Below the pieces are notes generated by a model, which saw nothing but the letters and a program-made list of their open reading frames with translations, did no database searches and had not been told where the DNA came from. Of a DNA stretch of 64,000 nt, positions 56,448-64,000 are shown piece after piece; the stretch's first letter is position 1, and each line of letters begins with the position of its first letter. The translations under genes were made by a program, and so were the position numbers. This DNA comes from Enterobacter cancerogenus (GTDB taxonomy: Bacteria > Pseudomonadota > Gammaproteobacteria > Enterobacterales > Enterobacteriaceae), in assembly GCA_000773965.1 (NCBI GenBank), contig JRUP01000018.1, forward strand, positions 434,001 to 498,000, in the 5' to 3' direction.

Positions 56448-57443
56448 TCAGATGCTGCCACCTTCTGCAATTTCAAACCCGACATCCAGCGGCTCGGTCA
56501 CGCTGCGGTCGCCGCCGATGCGCGCCAGCAGCATCGCAGCCGATTCGCGTCCCATGCGCTCACGCGGGGTCAGCACCGTGGCCAGGCGCGGCGTGACCAC
56601 TTGCGTAATATCGTGGCCGTGGAATCCGGCAATCGCCATTTGCGCAGGTACGTTTAACCCCTGACGCTGGCACTCAAACATCGCGCCGACCGCCAGGTCA
56701 TCGTTGGTACAAAACAGGCTGTCGGTTTCGGGATAGCGTTTCTGCGCCTCACGCAGCAGCTGCGCGCCGGCACTGAAGGAGGAAGCATCTTCCATCATCA
56801 CGCTGTGCGGCGTGAGCCCGGCTTCACGCATCGCCTTTTCGTAGCCCTGCTGTTTTTGCAGGGTACGCTCATCCAGACGTGCGCCGAGGTAAACGGTGTG
56901 GCGATGTCCTTTTTTCAGAATAGCATGCGTCATCTGGCGCGCCGCTTCGACGTTATCGAAGCCCACCGCCATATCGAGACACGGCGTGACTGAGTCCATC
57001 ATCTCAATCACCGGAATACCCGCCACTTCCAGCATGCGCAGTGTGCCGGGCGTATGGGTGCGTTCGGTGAGGATGACGCCGTCGATGTTCCAGCCGAGCA
57101 GCGATCGCAGTTGTAGCTCTTCTTTGTCCGCGTTGTAGCCAAAGTGCGCCACCAGGGTTTGATAGCCGGCCTCATCGGTGACGGTTTCAATACCGCGTAA
57201 CACATCGGCGAACACCTGGTTGGTGAGCGAGGGCAACAGTACGCCGATGGCGCGACTGGTCGCATTAGAGAGCATATCGGGGGCGCGATTGGGGATATAA
57301 CCGAGTTCATCCAGTGCGACGGCGATCTTATCGCGCAGTGCCGCAGAGACCTGATCGGGATTGCGCAGGTAGCGACTGACGGTCATTTTTGTGATGCCGA
57401 CGCGATCGGCAACGTCCTGTAGTACCGGCCTTTTCTTCTTCAT
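56448..57443 (-). CDS. gntR: LacI-family gluconate repressor GntR
   Basis: 331 residues, the E. coli GntR length. HTH VLQDVADRVGITKMTVSRYLR with hinge helix, then a two-lobed sugar-binding domain (FADVLRGIETVTDEAGYQTL; CTNDDLAVGAMFECQRQG). Gluconate releases it from operators at gntK and gntT. It precedes gntKU on the same strand and carries its own promoter region at 57444-57623. Confidence 0.95.
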   Translation of the reverse strand: MKKKRPVLQDVADRVGITKMTVSRYLRNPDQVSAALRDKIAVALDELGYIPNRAPDMLSNATSRAIGVLLPSLTNQVFADVLRGIETVTDEAGYQTLVAHFGYNADKEELQLRSLLGWNIDGVILTERTHTPGTLRMLEVAGIPVIEMMDSVTPCLDMAVGFDNVEAARQMTHAILKKGHRHTVYLGARLDERTLQKQQGYEKAMREAGLTPHSVMMEDASSFSAGAQLLREAQKRYPETDSLFCTNDDLAVGAMFECQRQGLNVPAQMAIAGFHGHDITQVVTPRLATVLTPRERMGRESAAMLLARIGGDRSVTEPLDVGFEIAEGGSI

Positions 57444-57569
57444 CGTATGCGCCTGAGGTCAGAGATACGATGAGTCTATCATTTTTTTGTCAATTTCAGG
57501 CTTTGCGGAAAACCATGAATTCCCGCTCTGATTTTGTGCACATCGGTACGCACCCAACGAAACGTCGGC

Positions 57570-57604
57570 AAAAAATGCAAGGTCGCCATAAAAGGCAACC
57601 TTGC
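57570..57604 (-). terminator. Rho-independent terminator of yhhW
   Basis: On the reverse strand GCAAGGTTGCC (57604-57594) and GGCGACCTTGC (57587-57577) form a stem followed by ATTTTTTGCC, 20 bp after the yhhW stop. Confidence 0.85.
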
Positions 57605-57623
57605 ACGATTTATTGACAGGCTG

Positions 57624-58319
57624 TTACACCGGCGGCAGATCAAACAGCAGAATCTCTGCATCGCTGTCAGCGGTGATGCTCAGCGCGCTTTCATCCCAAA
57701 TCGCCAGCGCATCACTGGTACCGACCTGTTCGCCATTCACGCTCACCAGACCTTTTACCACCTGAATCCACACACGACGATCCGCTTCGACAGTCACCGC
57801 GTCGCTTTCACCTTCGGCAAACACCCAGCGCGACAAAGTCATGTCCTGGAACACTTTCAGCGCTCCTTCACGCTCATCCGATGACAGGACAAACTGGCGA
57901 CCTTTTACATCTTCAAAGCGGCGCTGCGCATAGCGTGGCTCAATGCCTTTGCGTTCAGGAATGATCCAGATCTGATACAGATGCAGCGGATCTTTGTCAC
58001 TGGCGTTGTACTCCGAGTGACGCACGCCGGTACCGGCGCTCATGATCTGGAACTCACCTTCCGGGATCTGCTCTATGTTGCCCATGCTGTCCTGATGCTC
58101 CACGGTGCCCGATAGCACGTAGGTCAGAATTTCCATGTCTTTGTGCGGATGAGTACCAAAACCCTGGCCGCCATCGATCACGTCTTCGTTGATGACGCGC
58201 AAGGCCGAGAAGCCCATAAAGTTGGCATCGTAGTAATCGGCGAAGGAAAACGTGTGCCAGCTATCGAGCCAGCCGTGATTGGCGTGACCGCGTTGTTCTG
58301 CTTTGCGTACGTAGATCAT
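57624..58319 (-). CDS. yhhW: Pirin-family protein YhhW (quercetin 2,3-dioxygenase type)
   Basis: 231 residues, the E. coli YhhW length. Bicupin with the metal site GQGFGTHPHKDMEILTYVLSG and SMGNIEQIPEGEFQIMSAGTG, and the start MIYVRKAEQRGHANHGWLDS. E. coli YhhW has quercetinase activity in vitro; the natural substrate is unknown. GAGGAG lies 8 nt before ATG 58319. It neighbours gntR as in E. coli. Confidence 0.93.
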   Translation of the reverse strand: MIYVRKAEQRGHANHGWLDSWHTFSFADYYDANFMGFSALRVINEDVIDGGQGFGTHPHKDMEILTYVLSGTVEHQDSMGNIEQIPEGEFQIMSAGTGVRHSEYNASDKDPLHLYQIWIIPERKGIEPRYAQRRFEDVKGRQFVLSSDEREGALKVFQDMTLSRWVFAEGESDAVTVEADRRVWIQVVKGLVSVNGEQVGTSDALAIWDESALSITADSDAEILLFDLPPV

Positions 58320-58709
58320 GTTCAATTCTCCTCAATGTTTTTTACAGTGTGTGCTTGGGGGAGATTGATTGATAGTTGAAAAACTTCACGCCTCTGTTCA
58401 AATAAAATGACTGACTAATTTGTCGTTTAAATAGACTCAGAATTTCAGTTTCCAACTGATATTTGAGCCATTGATATAAAAAATATCGTTAGGTGTTTAA
58501 AATCACACTTTTCATAAAAAAAACACTCATTCAATGATTGATTGAAAATTTAAAGCCATCAAAAATAATTAATTAACAAAGAGTAAAAACCAATACTCGG
58601 CTAAACCTGCATGAATAATCGCTTATATCGCGTTTAAGATTTTTTTCCATTTTATAAGATGTCCGCCTCGCTGAAATCGACTCCTTATAGTGATAAAAAG
58701 GAAAATATA
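58320..58709. other. AT-rich divergent intergenic region
   Basis: 390 bp between yhhW and the AbgT-type gene, with long A/T runs from 58380 onward. It holds promoters for both genes. No RNA or repeat was recognised. The composition suits a horizontally acquired or silenced flank of the AbgT-type gene. Confidence 0.4.
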
Positions 58710-60284
58710 ATGACGGAACAAATCAGGCCCGCTTCTAAGCGCCCCATTGAACGTTTTCTCAATACCGTTGAATGGTTGGGGAATTTGCTGCCACATCCCA
58801 TAACCTTGTTTGCCCTCTTTTCCCTCTTCATTATCGTGGCATCAGCGATTGCCGCTGTTTTTGGTGTTAGCGTACTGGATCCGCGACCGACTGGAGCAGC
58901 AGGTCGGGCACCTGATGGTGTCATTCATGTTATTAGCCTGATGAATGCGGAAGGATTGCAACGTATTGTCAGCAATCTGGTGACCAACTTTACGGGTTTT
59001 GCACCACTCGGCACGGTGCTTGTCGCTTTGCTGGGTGTGGGTATTGCTGAGCAATCGGGCATGCTCTCAGCAGCAATGCGTGCATTGGTGTTTAACGCGC
59101 CTCAAAAATTGATCACCTTCACTGTAGTGTTTGCAGGTATCGTTTCAAATACCGCGTCTGAGCTGGGCTACGTAGTACTGATACCGCTGGCAGCGATGAT
59201 TTTCCACTCGCTCGGCCGCCATCCGCTCGCCGGTCTTGCAGCGGCTTTTGCTGGTGTCTCCGGCGGCTACAGCGCGAACCTACTACTCGGCACGATAGAC
59301 CCCCTGCTTGCTGGCATCACCCAAAGCGCTGCGCAGATTATCGACCCTGCCTACAGTGTAGGACCAGAAGTGAACTGGTACTTCATGTTCATTAGCACTT
59401 TCTTTATCGCCGCGCTAGGCACCTGGATTACTAACAGCATTGTCGAACCAAAATTGGGCACTTATCAGGATAGCGAAGGTGATGCAGTACGCGGCGATAT
59501 GGGTGAACTTACCGCTAAAGAACGCCGTGCACTGAAAGGCGCAGGTTGGGCAGTATTAGGGGTTTCTCTGATGCTGGCATTAACGGTGATTCCGGGTTAC
59601 GGCATATTGCTCAATCCGAAAACCGGAAGTCTTGCAGGTTCACCATTCCTCAAAGGCATCGTGGTCTTTATCTTTGTGTTTTTTGCTATTCCCGGATATG
59701 TCTACGGACGCCTGACAGGCACTATGCGTAGCGATCGTGACGTGATTAATGCGATGTCTGCCAGCATGAGTAGCATGGGTATGTACATCGTGCTGGTGTT
59801 CTTTGCTGCACAGTTTGTTGCTTTCTTTAACTGGAGCAACTTTGGCACTGTGGTCGCTGTTAAAGGAGCAACCCTGCTCTCGTCACTGGATATCAGTGCG
59901 CCTCTGCTATTTGTCTGCTTCATTTTGATTTGTGGCTTTATTAATCTCATGATTGGTTCCGCTTCAGCGCAATGGGCAGTAACAGCACCGATCTTCGTTC
60001 CGATGTTGATGCTGGTGGGATTCGCGCCCGAAGTGATTCAGGCGGCGTATCGTATTGGAGATTCCGTAACCAACTTAATTACCCCCATGATGAGCTATTT
60101 TGGCCTAATCATGGCCGTGGCGGCACGTTACCGTCGGGATATGGGGATTGGCACATTAGTGGCAATGATGCTGCCTTACTCGGTGGTATTTATGATTGGC
60201 TGGACGCTGCTGTTTGTGGTGTGGGTATTCGTATTGAATCTGCCGGTAGGTCCAGGCGCCCCAACCTGGTACAGCATTCAATAG
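58710..60284 (+). CDS. AbgT-family transporter
   Basis: 524 residues (E. coli AbgT 508). ERFLNTVEWLGNLLPHPITLF, SNTASELGYVVLIPLAAMIF, AAFAGVSGGYSANLLLGTIDPLLAG and GSASAQWAVTAPIFVPMLML are signature regions of this 10-12 helix family. Members import p-aminobenzoyl-glutamate or export sulfonamides. AAGGAAAATATA precedes ATG 58710. It occupies the place that yhhX has in E. coli next to ryhB. No abgAB amidohydrolase genes are nearby. Confidence 0.9.
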   Translation: MTEQIRPASKRPIERFLNTVEWLGNLLPHPITLFALFSLFIIVASAIAAVFGVSVLDPRPTGAAGRAPDGVIHVISLMNAEGLQRIVSNLVTNFTGFAPLGTVLVALLGVGIAEQSGMLSAAMRALVFNAPQKLITFTVVFAGIVSNTASELGYVVLIPLAAMIFHSLGRHPLAGLAAAFAGVSGGYSANLLLGTIDPLLAGITQSAAQIIDPAYSVGPEVNWYFMFISTFFIAALGTWITNSIVEPKLGTYQDSEGDAVRGDMGELTAKERRALKGAGWAVLGVSLMLALTVIPGYGILLNPKTGSLAGSPFLKGIVVFIFVFFAIPGYVYGRLTGTMRSDRDVINAMSASMSSMGMYIVLVFFAAQFVAFFNWSNFGTVVAVKGATLLSSLDISAPLLFVCFILICGFINLMIGSASAQWAVTAPIFVPMLMLVGFAPEVIQAAYRIGDSVTNLITPMMSYFGLIMAVAARYRRDMGIGTLVAMMLPYSVVFMIGWTLLFVVWVFVLNLPVGPGAPTWYSIQ

Positions 60285-60286
60285 GC

Positions 60287-60383
60287 AAAAAAAAAGCCAG
60301 CACCCGAGCTGGCTAAGAAACACTGGAAGCAATGTGAGCAATGTCGTGCTTACCCGGTAGTCAGGAGACGTTCCCGGTCCGCA
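60287..60383 (-). ncRNA. ryhB: Iron-stress small RNA RyhB
   Basis: The reverse strand contains the full RyhB core at 60350-60322 (starts AGCACGACATTGCTCACATT, ends GCTTCCAGT). The intrinsic terminator AGCCAGC-TCGGGT-GCTGGCT follows, with nine T residues. The 5' part (about 60383-60351) differs from E. coli but can also fold. A Fur box lies just upstream. RyhB with Hfq base-pairs with mRNAs of iron-using proteins when iron is scarce. E. coli ryhB is also next to yhhY. The 5' end is estimated. Confidence 0.93.
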
Positions 60384-60387
60384 TGAC

Positions 60388-60406
60388 AATAATAATCATT
60401 ATCATT
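60388..60406 (-). promoter_or_regulatory. Fur box at the ryhB promoter
   Basis: AATAATAATCATTATCATT overlaps the predicted -10 of ryhB and contains the ATAATCATTATC core of the Fur consensus GATAATGATAATCATTATC. Fe-Fur would repress ryhB here as in E. coli. Confidence 0.88.
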
Positions 60407-60508
60407 CGCGTCTGTAAACCCCTTTTGAGAATTATTTTCGATTGACGACTCGCGAGAATTCCTTGATGTTAAAGGGGATTTTATTCACTTTGCACAAGGA
60501 GTCGCTTT

Positions 60509-61000
60509 ATGAGTCAGATCGCCATTCGCCACGTAATCCCAGAAGATGCTGCTGCACTAACACGTCTCTACAGCCAACCGGAGACGCAGGCGAATACATT
60601 GCAACTGCCACACCAGTCACCCACGCTATGGCAGGAACGCCTTAGCAATCCACGTCCGGGTGTGCATATGCTAGTGGCAATGATTGACGATCAACTGGCT
60701 GGGCAAATCACGCTAGAAGTGCAATCTGTCGCACGACGTCGCCATGCCGCTACCTTTGGCATGGGCGTCGATCCCGCCTTTCACCGTCGCGGCGTAGGCT
60801 CGGCGCTGATGGCCGCGATGATTGACCTGTGTGACAACTGGCTACAAGTGACACGAATCGAGTTAACCGTGTTCGCTGATAACCATAAAGCGATGGGTCT
60901 TTATCAGAAGTTTGGCTTTGAGATCGAAGGGACGGCGAAGCGTTTTGCCATGCGCGACGGCGAGATGATTGATACGCACTACATGGCGCGATTGAAATAA
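60509..61000 (+). CDS. yhhY: GNAT N-acetyltransferase YhhY
   Basis: 163 residues (E. coli 162). GNAT fold with the acetyl-CoA loop DPAFHRRGVGSALMAAMI and the C-terminal MGLYQKFGFEIEGTAKRFAMRDG. E. coli YhhY (AaaT) acetylates some amino acids such as phenylalanine and methionine. CAAGGAGTCGCTTT precedes the ATG. It neighbours ryhB as in E. coli. REP-type repeats follow. Confidence 0.92.
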   Translation: MSQIAIRHVIPEDAAALTRLYSQPETQANTLQLPHQSPTLWQERLSNPRPGVHMLVAMIDDQLAGQITLEVQSVARRRHAATFGMGVDPAFHRRGVGSALMAAMIDLCDNWLQVTRIELTVFADNHKAMGLYQKFGFEIEGTAKRFAMRDGEMIDTHYMARLK

Positions 61001-61066
61001 CTTGCGCGATGAATCGCGCCGCTACAACTCGTACTGAGGCGGTAGCGGCGCACTTTATTACGCTAA
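61001..61066. repeat. REP-type inverted pair between yhhY and ggt
   Basis: GCGCGAT-GA-ATCGCGC (61004-61019) runs into GCGCCGCTAC (61016-61025), which pairs perfectly with GTAGCGGCGC (61042-61051). A second unit is in inverse orientation (TAGCGGCGCACTTTATTACGC). The unit matches the repeats at 48903-48985. It lies between convergent genes, as is usual for REP/BIME elements. Confidence 0.7.
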
Positions 61067-61067
61067 A

Positions 61068-62819
61068 TTAATACCCGGCACTCAAATCATCCACCGAACG
61101 CGGATCCGAAGCACCATAGCGCATGCCATCCGGCCCAATCATAATGCTCTGCGTGCTGCCCATCGCGGGCATCACTTTCACATGCTGACCTTTGGCTTCC
61201 AGCAAGCGCAGCGTATCTGGACTAAAGCCTTTCTCCACACGCAACTGATCCGGCAACCACTGATGGTGGAAGCGCGGTGCGTTGGTGGCTTCTGCCACGT
61301 TCATCCCAAAATCGATGCTGTTCACTACCATTTGCAGCACAGTGGTGATAATACGGCTGCCGCCTGGGCTACCCGTTACCAGCCAGGTTTTGCCGTCTTT
61401 GGCGATGATGGTCGGTGACATCGACGACAATGGGCGCTTAGCCGGTTGCACCGCATTCGCTTCGCCACCCACCAAACCATACACGTTCGGCGTACCCGGT
61501 TTGGCGGAGAAGTCATCCATCTCGTTGTTCATCAGGATACCGCTCTGCCCGGCGACAATGCCGCTACCGAAATAGGTGTTCAGCGTGTAGGTCACTGCGA
61601 CCGCATTACCGTCTTTATCCACCACCGAGAAGTGCGTGGTCTGGTTACTTTCGTACGGCTCAAGCTTGCCCGGTTTGATTTCGCTGGAAGGACGCGCTTT
61701 GTTGACGTCAATTTGCTGCGCCAGGGTTTTGGCGTAGGCTTTGCTGGTCAACGCCTGCTGCGGCACTTTGACGAAATCCGGATCGCCAAGGTATTCCGAG
61801 CGGTCGGCATAAGCGTATTTTTCCGCCTCAGCCATCACCTGCATAGCGTCCGCACTGCCAAAGCCCCACTTCGCCAGATCAAAGTTTTCGAGGATATTCA
61901 GGATCTGCACGATGTGAATCCCGCCCGATGACGGAGGCGGCATTGAGAACACCTCATAACCACGATAGGTGCCGCTGACCGGTTTACGCTCTACCGCACG
62001 ATAGGCGGCCAGATCCGGTTTGCCAATCAATCCGCCATGCTGTGCCATTTCTCCGGCGATCTCATCGGCAATTTTGCCTTTGTAGAACGCATCCGGCCCT
62101 TGTTGAGCAATCAGTTGCAGGCTATGCGCGAGGTTTTTCTGCACCAGACGTTCGCCTTTTTGATAGGGCTTTCCGTCCGCCTTGTAGAAAATCGCCCGGC
62201 TGTTGTCATGGTTGATCAGCGTCTCTTTGCCGTAGGTCGCCAAATCGTCCGCCAGCGCATCGTTAACGATGATGCCCTCACGCGCTAGCTTAATCGCCGG
62301 AGCCAGCAGTTTACTCAGCGGCAGCGTACCGTATTTTTGTGCCGCCAGCGCAAATCCAGCAACAGTGCCCGGTGTGCCCGAGGCTAAATGGGACGTGAGC
62401 GACAGTTTAGGGTCAGCATTACCCTGCTTATCGAGGAACATATCGCGTGAAGCACGCGCCGGCGCCATTTCACGAAAATCGATCGCTGTGGTGCGTCCCG
62501 ATGCGGTACGCAGCATCATAAAGCCACCACCGCCGAGATTACCGGCCTGCGGATGAGTGACGGCTAATGCGAAGCCCACTGCAACGGCCGCATCCACGGC
62601 ATTACCGCCCTGCTTCAGAATATCGACGCCCACCTGGGTGGCTATCGCATCCACCGACGCCACCATACCGTGCTGCGCCTTTACCGGATGGAAGGTGTCA
62701 CTGTCCACGCCGTATGACACCGGTGGCGCGCTGGCGGGCGCGGAAAACGCCCCCTGTACCACGGTAAAACTCATCAATAATGCCCAGCCAACCTGACGCA
62801 CGCTGCCCTTTAGTCTCAT
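61068..62819 (-). CDS. ggt: Gamma-glutamyltranspeptidase
   Basis: 583 residues (E. coli 580). Signal peptide about 1-27 (WALLMSFTVVQGAFSAPA). The proenzyme cuts itself before Thr394 in ESNQTTHFSVVD, giving large and small subunits. GNAVDAAVAVGFALAVTHP, PPPSSGGIHIVQ and GSPGGSRIITTVLQ are conserved substrate regions. Periplasmic, it hydrolyses glutathione and transfers gamma-glutamyl groups. Start 62819 (MRLKGSVRQ) fits the signal peptide. Neighbours yhhA and ugpQ match E. coli. Confidence 0.96.
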   Translation of the reverse strand: MRLKGSVRQVGWALLMSFTVVQGAFSAPASAPPVSYGVDSDTFHPVKAQHGMVASVDAIATQVGVDILKQGGNAVDAAVAVGFALAVTHPQAGNLGGGGFMMLRTASGRTTAIDFREMAPARASRDMFLDKQGNADPKLSLTSHLASGTPGTVAGFALAAQKYGTLPLSKLLAPAIKLAREGIIVNDALADDLATYGKETLINHDNSRAIFYKADGKPYQKGERLVQKNLAHSLQLIAQQGPDAFYKGKIADEIAGEMAQHGGLIGKPDLAAYRAVERKPVSGTYRGYEVFSMPPPSSGGIHIVQILNILENFDLAKWGFGSADAMQVMAEAEKYAYADRSEYLGDPDFVKVPQQALTSKAYAKTLAQQIDVNKARPSSEIKPGKLEPYESNQTTHFSVVDKDGNAVAVTYTLNTYFGSGIVAGQSGILMNNEMDDFSAKPGTPNVYGLVGGEANAVQPAKRPLSSMSPTIIAKDGKTWLVTGSPGGSRIITTVLQMVVNSIDFGMNVAEATNAPRFHHQWLPDQLRVEKGFSPDTLRLLEAKGQHVKVMPAMGSTQSIMIGPDGMRYGASDPRSVDDLSAGY

Positions 62820-63021
62820 TTGCGATCTTCCTTTGCGATTATTTACATTTGTTATTTTTTGATGCAAGTGTTTGCAAACACGATAAAAAGCGTAGCAGTA
62901 AGCCAAATTCGGCGCACTCCTGGTTCAGGACTTTGTGACATCGCATAAACTTATGACAGCAGCCTTGGTTGCCAGATCATCGGTAACCAAACACAGCATG
63001 CTGCATTAATGGAGGAAGACC

Positions 63022-63300
63022 ATGAAAAAATGGCTAATTGTGATTGCCGCATTGCTGCCACTGAGCGGCATGGCGAACATGCTCAATAATACGAATGAGC
63101 CTTATAAACCCGGCTACAACCCGAGCCAGCAGCGTATGCAGACGCAGATGCAGGTTCAGCAGCAACAGCAGCAGCAAAAACTGCGTCAGGATCAGCAGCA
63201 GCAGAATCAGGAATTACAGCGGAAAATGCAGGAGCGAAGGGATAGCGCCCAGCAGCGCATGATTCAGCAACAGCCGGGCCAGCAGCAAAACCAGAATTAA
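63022..63300 (+). CDS. yhhA: DUF2756-family periplasmic protein YhhA
   Basis: 92 residues; E. coli YhhA is longer (146). Signal peptide 1-18 ([17 protein letters not shown]). The mature part is almost entirely a Gln/Arg-rich repeat-like helix ([20 protein letters not shown]). AATGGAGGAAGACC precedes the ATG. Function unknown. The stop codon overlaps the ugpQ stop on the opposite strand. The shorter length may reflect variation in the Gln-rich stretch. Confidence 0.88.
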   Translation: MKKWLIVIAALLPLSGMANMLNNTNEPYKPGYNPSQQRMQTQMQVQQQQQQQKLRQDQQQQNQELQRKMQERRDSAQQRMIQQQPGQQQNQN

Positions 63301-64000
63301 CGGAAGTCGGGACCGATAATGTCAATGCGGTCAGTACAGATGGCATCGACGCCCCAGTTCAGCAGCTCGCGCGCTCGCGCGGGCTGATTCACCGTGTACA
63401 CCAAAATATGCAATCCGGCGGCTTTCAGCTGCGTGGTGCGTTCGGCATCCAATAATTTATGGTTCAGATGGATGGAGACGCAACCCAGTGCACTCGTCAG
63501 CGCCTGCCAGTCATCGTGCCACTCATCCAGCAATAATCCGCGTGGCAATTCAGGCGCCGCCTGCATCGCTGCTTCCAATGCTTCATAAGAGAAGGAAGAG
63601 AGCAGCGGCGCCGTTTGCCCCTGCCACAGTTCTCGCGCGGCCAACGCCACATCGCGTCCGGTTTCCACCTCTTTGCCGGTGGTCGGCTTGATCTCAACAT
63701 TCGCCATCATCTGATGCTGGCGGCAGCGATCGGCGACGTCACGCAGCAGCGCCAGCGGCTCGCCTTCATACTCACGGCTGTACCAACTGCCCGCATCCAA
63801 CTGCGATAGCTTATTCCATGAGAGATCGCCCGCCACACCCCAGCCGTTGCTGGTGCGATCCAGCGTATCGTCATGCAGCAGGAACACCTGTTTATCATCC
63901 GACAGCTTGGCATCAAACTCGATCATGGTATGACCGTACTGCGCACCGACATCTATCGCCGCCAGCGTATTTTCCGGTGCCAGTTTACCGCCGCCGCGAT
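63297..64000 (-). CDS. ugpQ: Glycerophosphodiester phosphodiesterase UgpQ (5' end outside window)
   Basis: The reverse strand is open from the window edge to a stop at 63297, about 234 codons of the usual 247. It includes [11 protein letters not shown] at the edge, [39 protein letters not shown], and [10 protein letters not shown], the metal- and substrate-binding blocks of the GDPD TIM barrel. It cleaves glycerophosphodiesters to glycerol 3-phosphate and an alcohol in the cytoplasm. About the first 14 residues are beyond the window. The ggt-yhhA-ugpQ order is that of E. coli. Confidence 0.95.
   Translation of the reverse strand, partial: RGGGKLAPENTLAAIDVGAQYGHTMIEFDAKLSDDKQVFLLHDDTLDRTSNGWGVAGDLSWNKLSQLDAGSWYSREYEGEPLALLRDVADRCRQHQMMANVEIKPTTGKEVETGRDVALAARELWQGQTAPLLSSFSYEALEAAMQAAPELPRGLLLDEWHDDWQALTSALGCVSIHLNHKLLDAERTTQLKAAGLHILVYTVNQPARARELLNWGVDAICTDRIDIIGPDFR

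Noticed and set aside
60287..60314. Hairpin after the AbgT-type gene as its terminator
   Set aside because: The T tract is on the reverse strand; it is the terminator of ryhB, which is transcribed toward the AbgT-type gene.

Overview
The window is chromosomal DNA of an enterobacterium, most likely Erwiniaceae such as Pantoea or Erwinia. Many products match Escherichia coli K-12 proteins closely, and long stretches follow E. coli gene order: ghxP/yjcE, soxR-soxS-yjcB, ssb-uvrA-yjbR-tyrB, dnaB-qorA-pspG-dusA, zur-yjbJ-dinF-lexA-dgkA-plsB-ubiA-ubiC-psiE, and gntU-gntK-gntR-yhhW, ryhB, yhhY-ggt-yhhA-ugpQ. The genus is inferred from protein similarity and layout. No 16S rRNA gene, tRNA gene or CRISPR array was seen.

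Layout. 1-2.7 kb: a YfaZ porin (cut by the window edge), an lrgA/lrgB-type pair and its divergent LysR regulator. 2.7-9.1 kb: yjcE, ghxP (with a PurR box), a GST, soxR/soxS around a perfect sox box, and yjcB. 9.1-19.1 kb: an accessory block inserted between yjcB and ssb. It holds a TupA-like ATP-grasp protein and a flippase, an AT-rich gene-poor stretch with an IS3 remnant, an AraC regulator with an EamA exporter, an isochorismatase-like hydrolase, and a translationally coupled RecQ-helicase/phosphoribosyltransferase fusion plus a DprA-like protein. 19.2-31.7 kb: ssb, uvrA, an alcohol dehydrogenase, yjbR, tyrB, an Lrp/AsnC regulator and YitT-type protein where E. coli has alr, then dnaB, qorA, pspG and dusA.

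31.8-38.4 kb: an accessory sugar-type cluster (MHS transporter, HIBADH-family dehydrogenase, split transketolase, divergent LysR) and a TraF-like outer-membrane protein, inserted between dusA and zur. 38.8-46.9 kb: zur to psiE. 46.9-54.3 kb: a PhnF/HutC-type regulator and an ABC importer operon carrying a nucleotide-pyrophosphatase-like hydrolase, followed by a YjbB-type Na/Pi transporter. 54.4-64 kb: the gluconate genes, a pirin, an AbgT-family transporter, the Fur-controlled sRNA RyhB, an acetyltransferase, ggt, yhhA and the end of ugpQ.

Regulatory sites readable in the sequence include LexA boxes at ssb/uvrA and lexA, the SoxR site, a PurR box, a sigma-54 promoter before pspG, CRP-like palindromes at yjcB and psiE, a GntR operator at gntK, a Fur box at ryhB and a PhnF-like palindrome. 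The best candidate for an under-described system is the RecQ-PRTase/DprA pair next to ssb (15.76-19.09 kb), which resembles toxin-antitoxin-like phage-defence pairs. Several intergenic regions hold long structured repeats: 2.69-2.95 kb, a family at 6.4-6.85 kb and 30.49-30.71 kb, 12.85-13.07 kb, and REP-type pairs near 48.9 and 61.0 kb.
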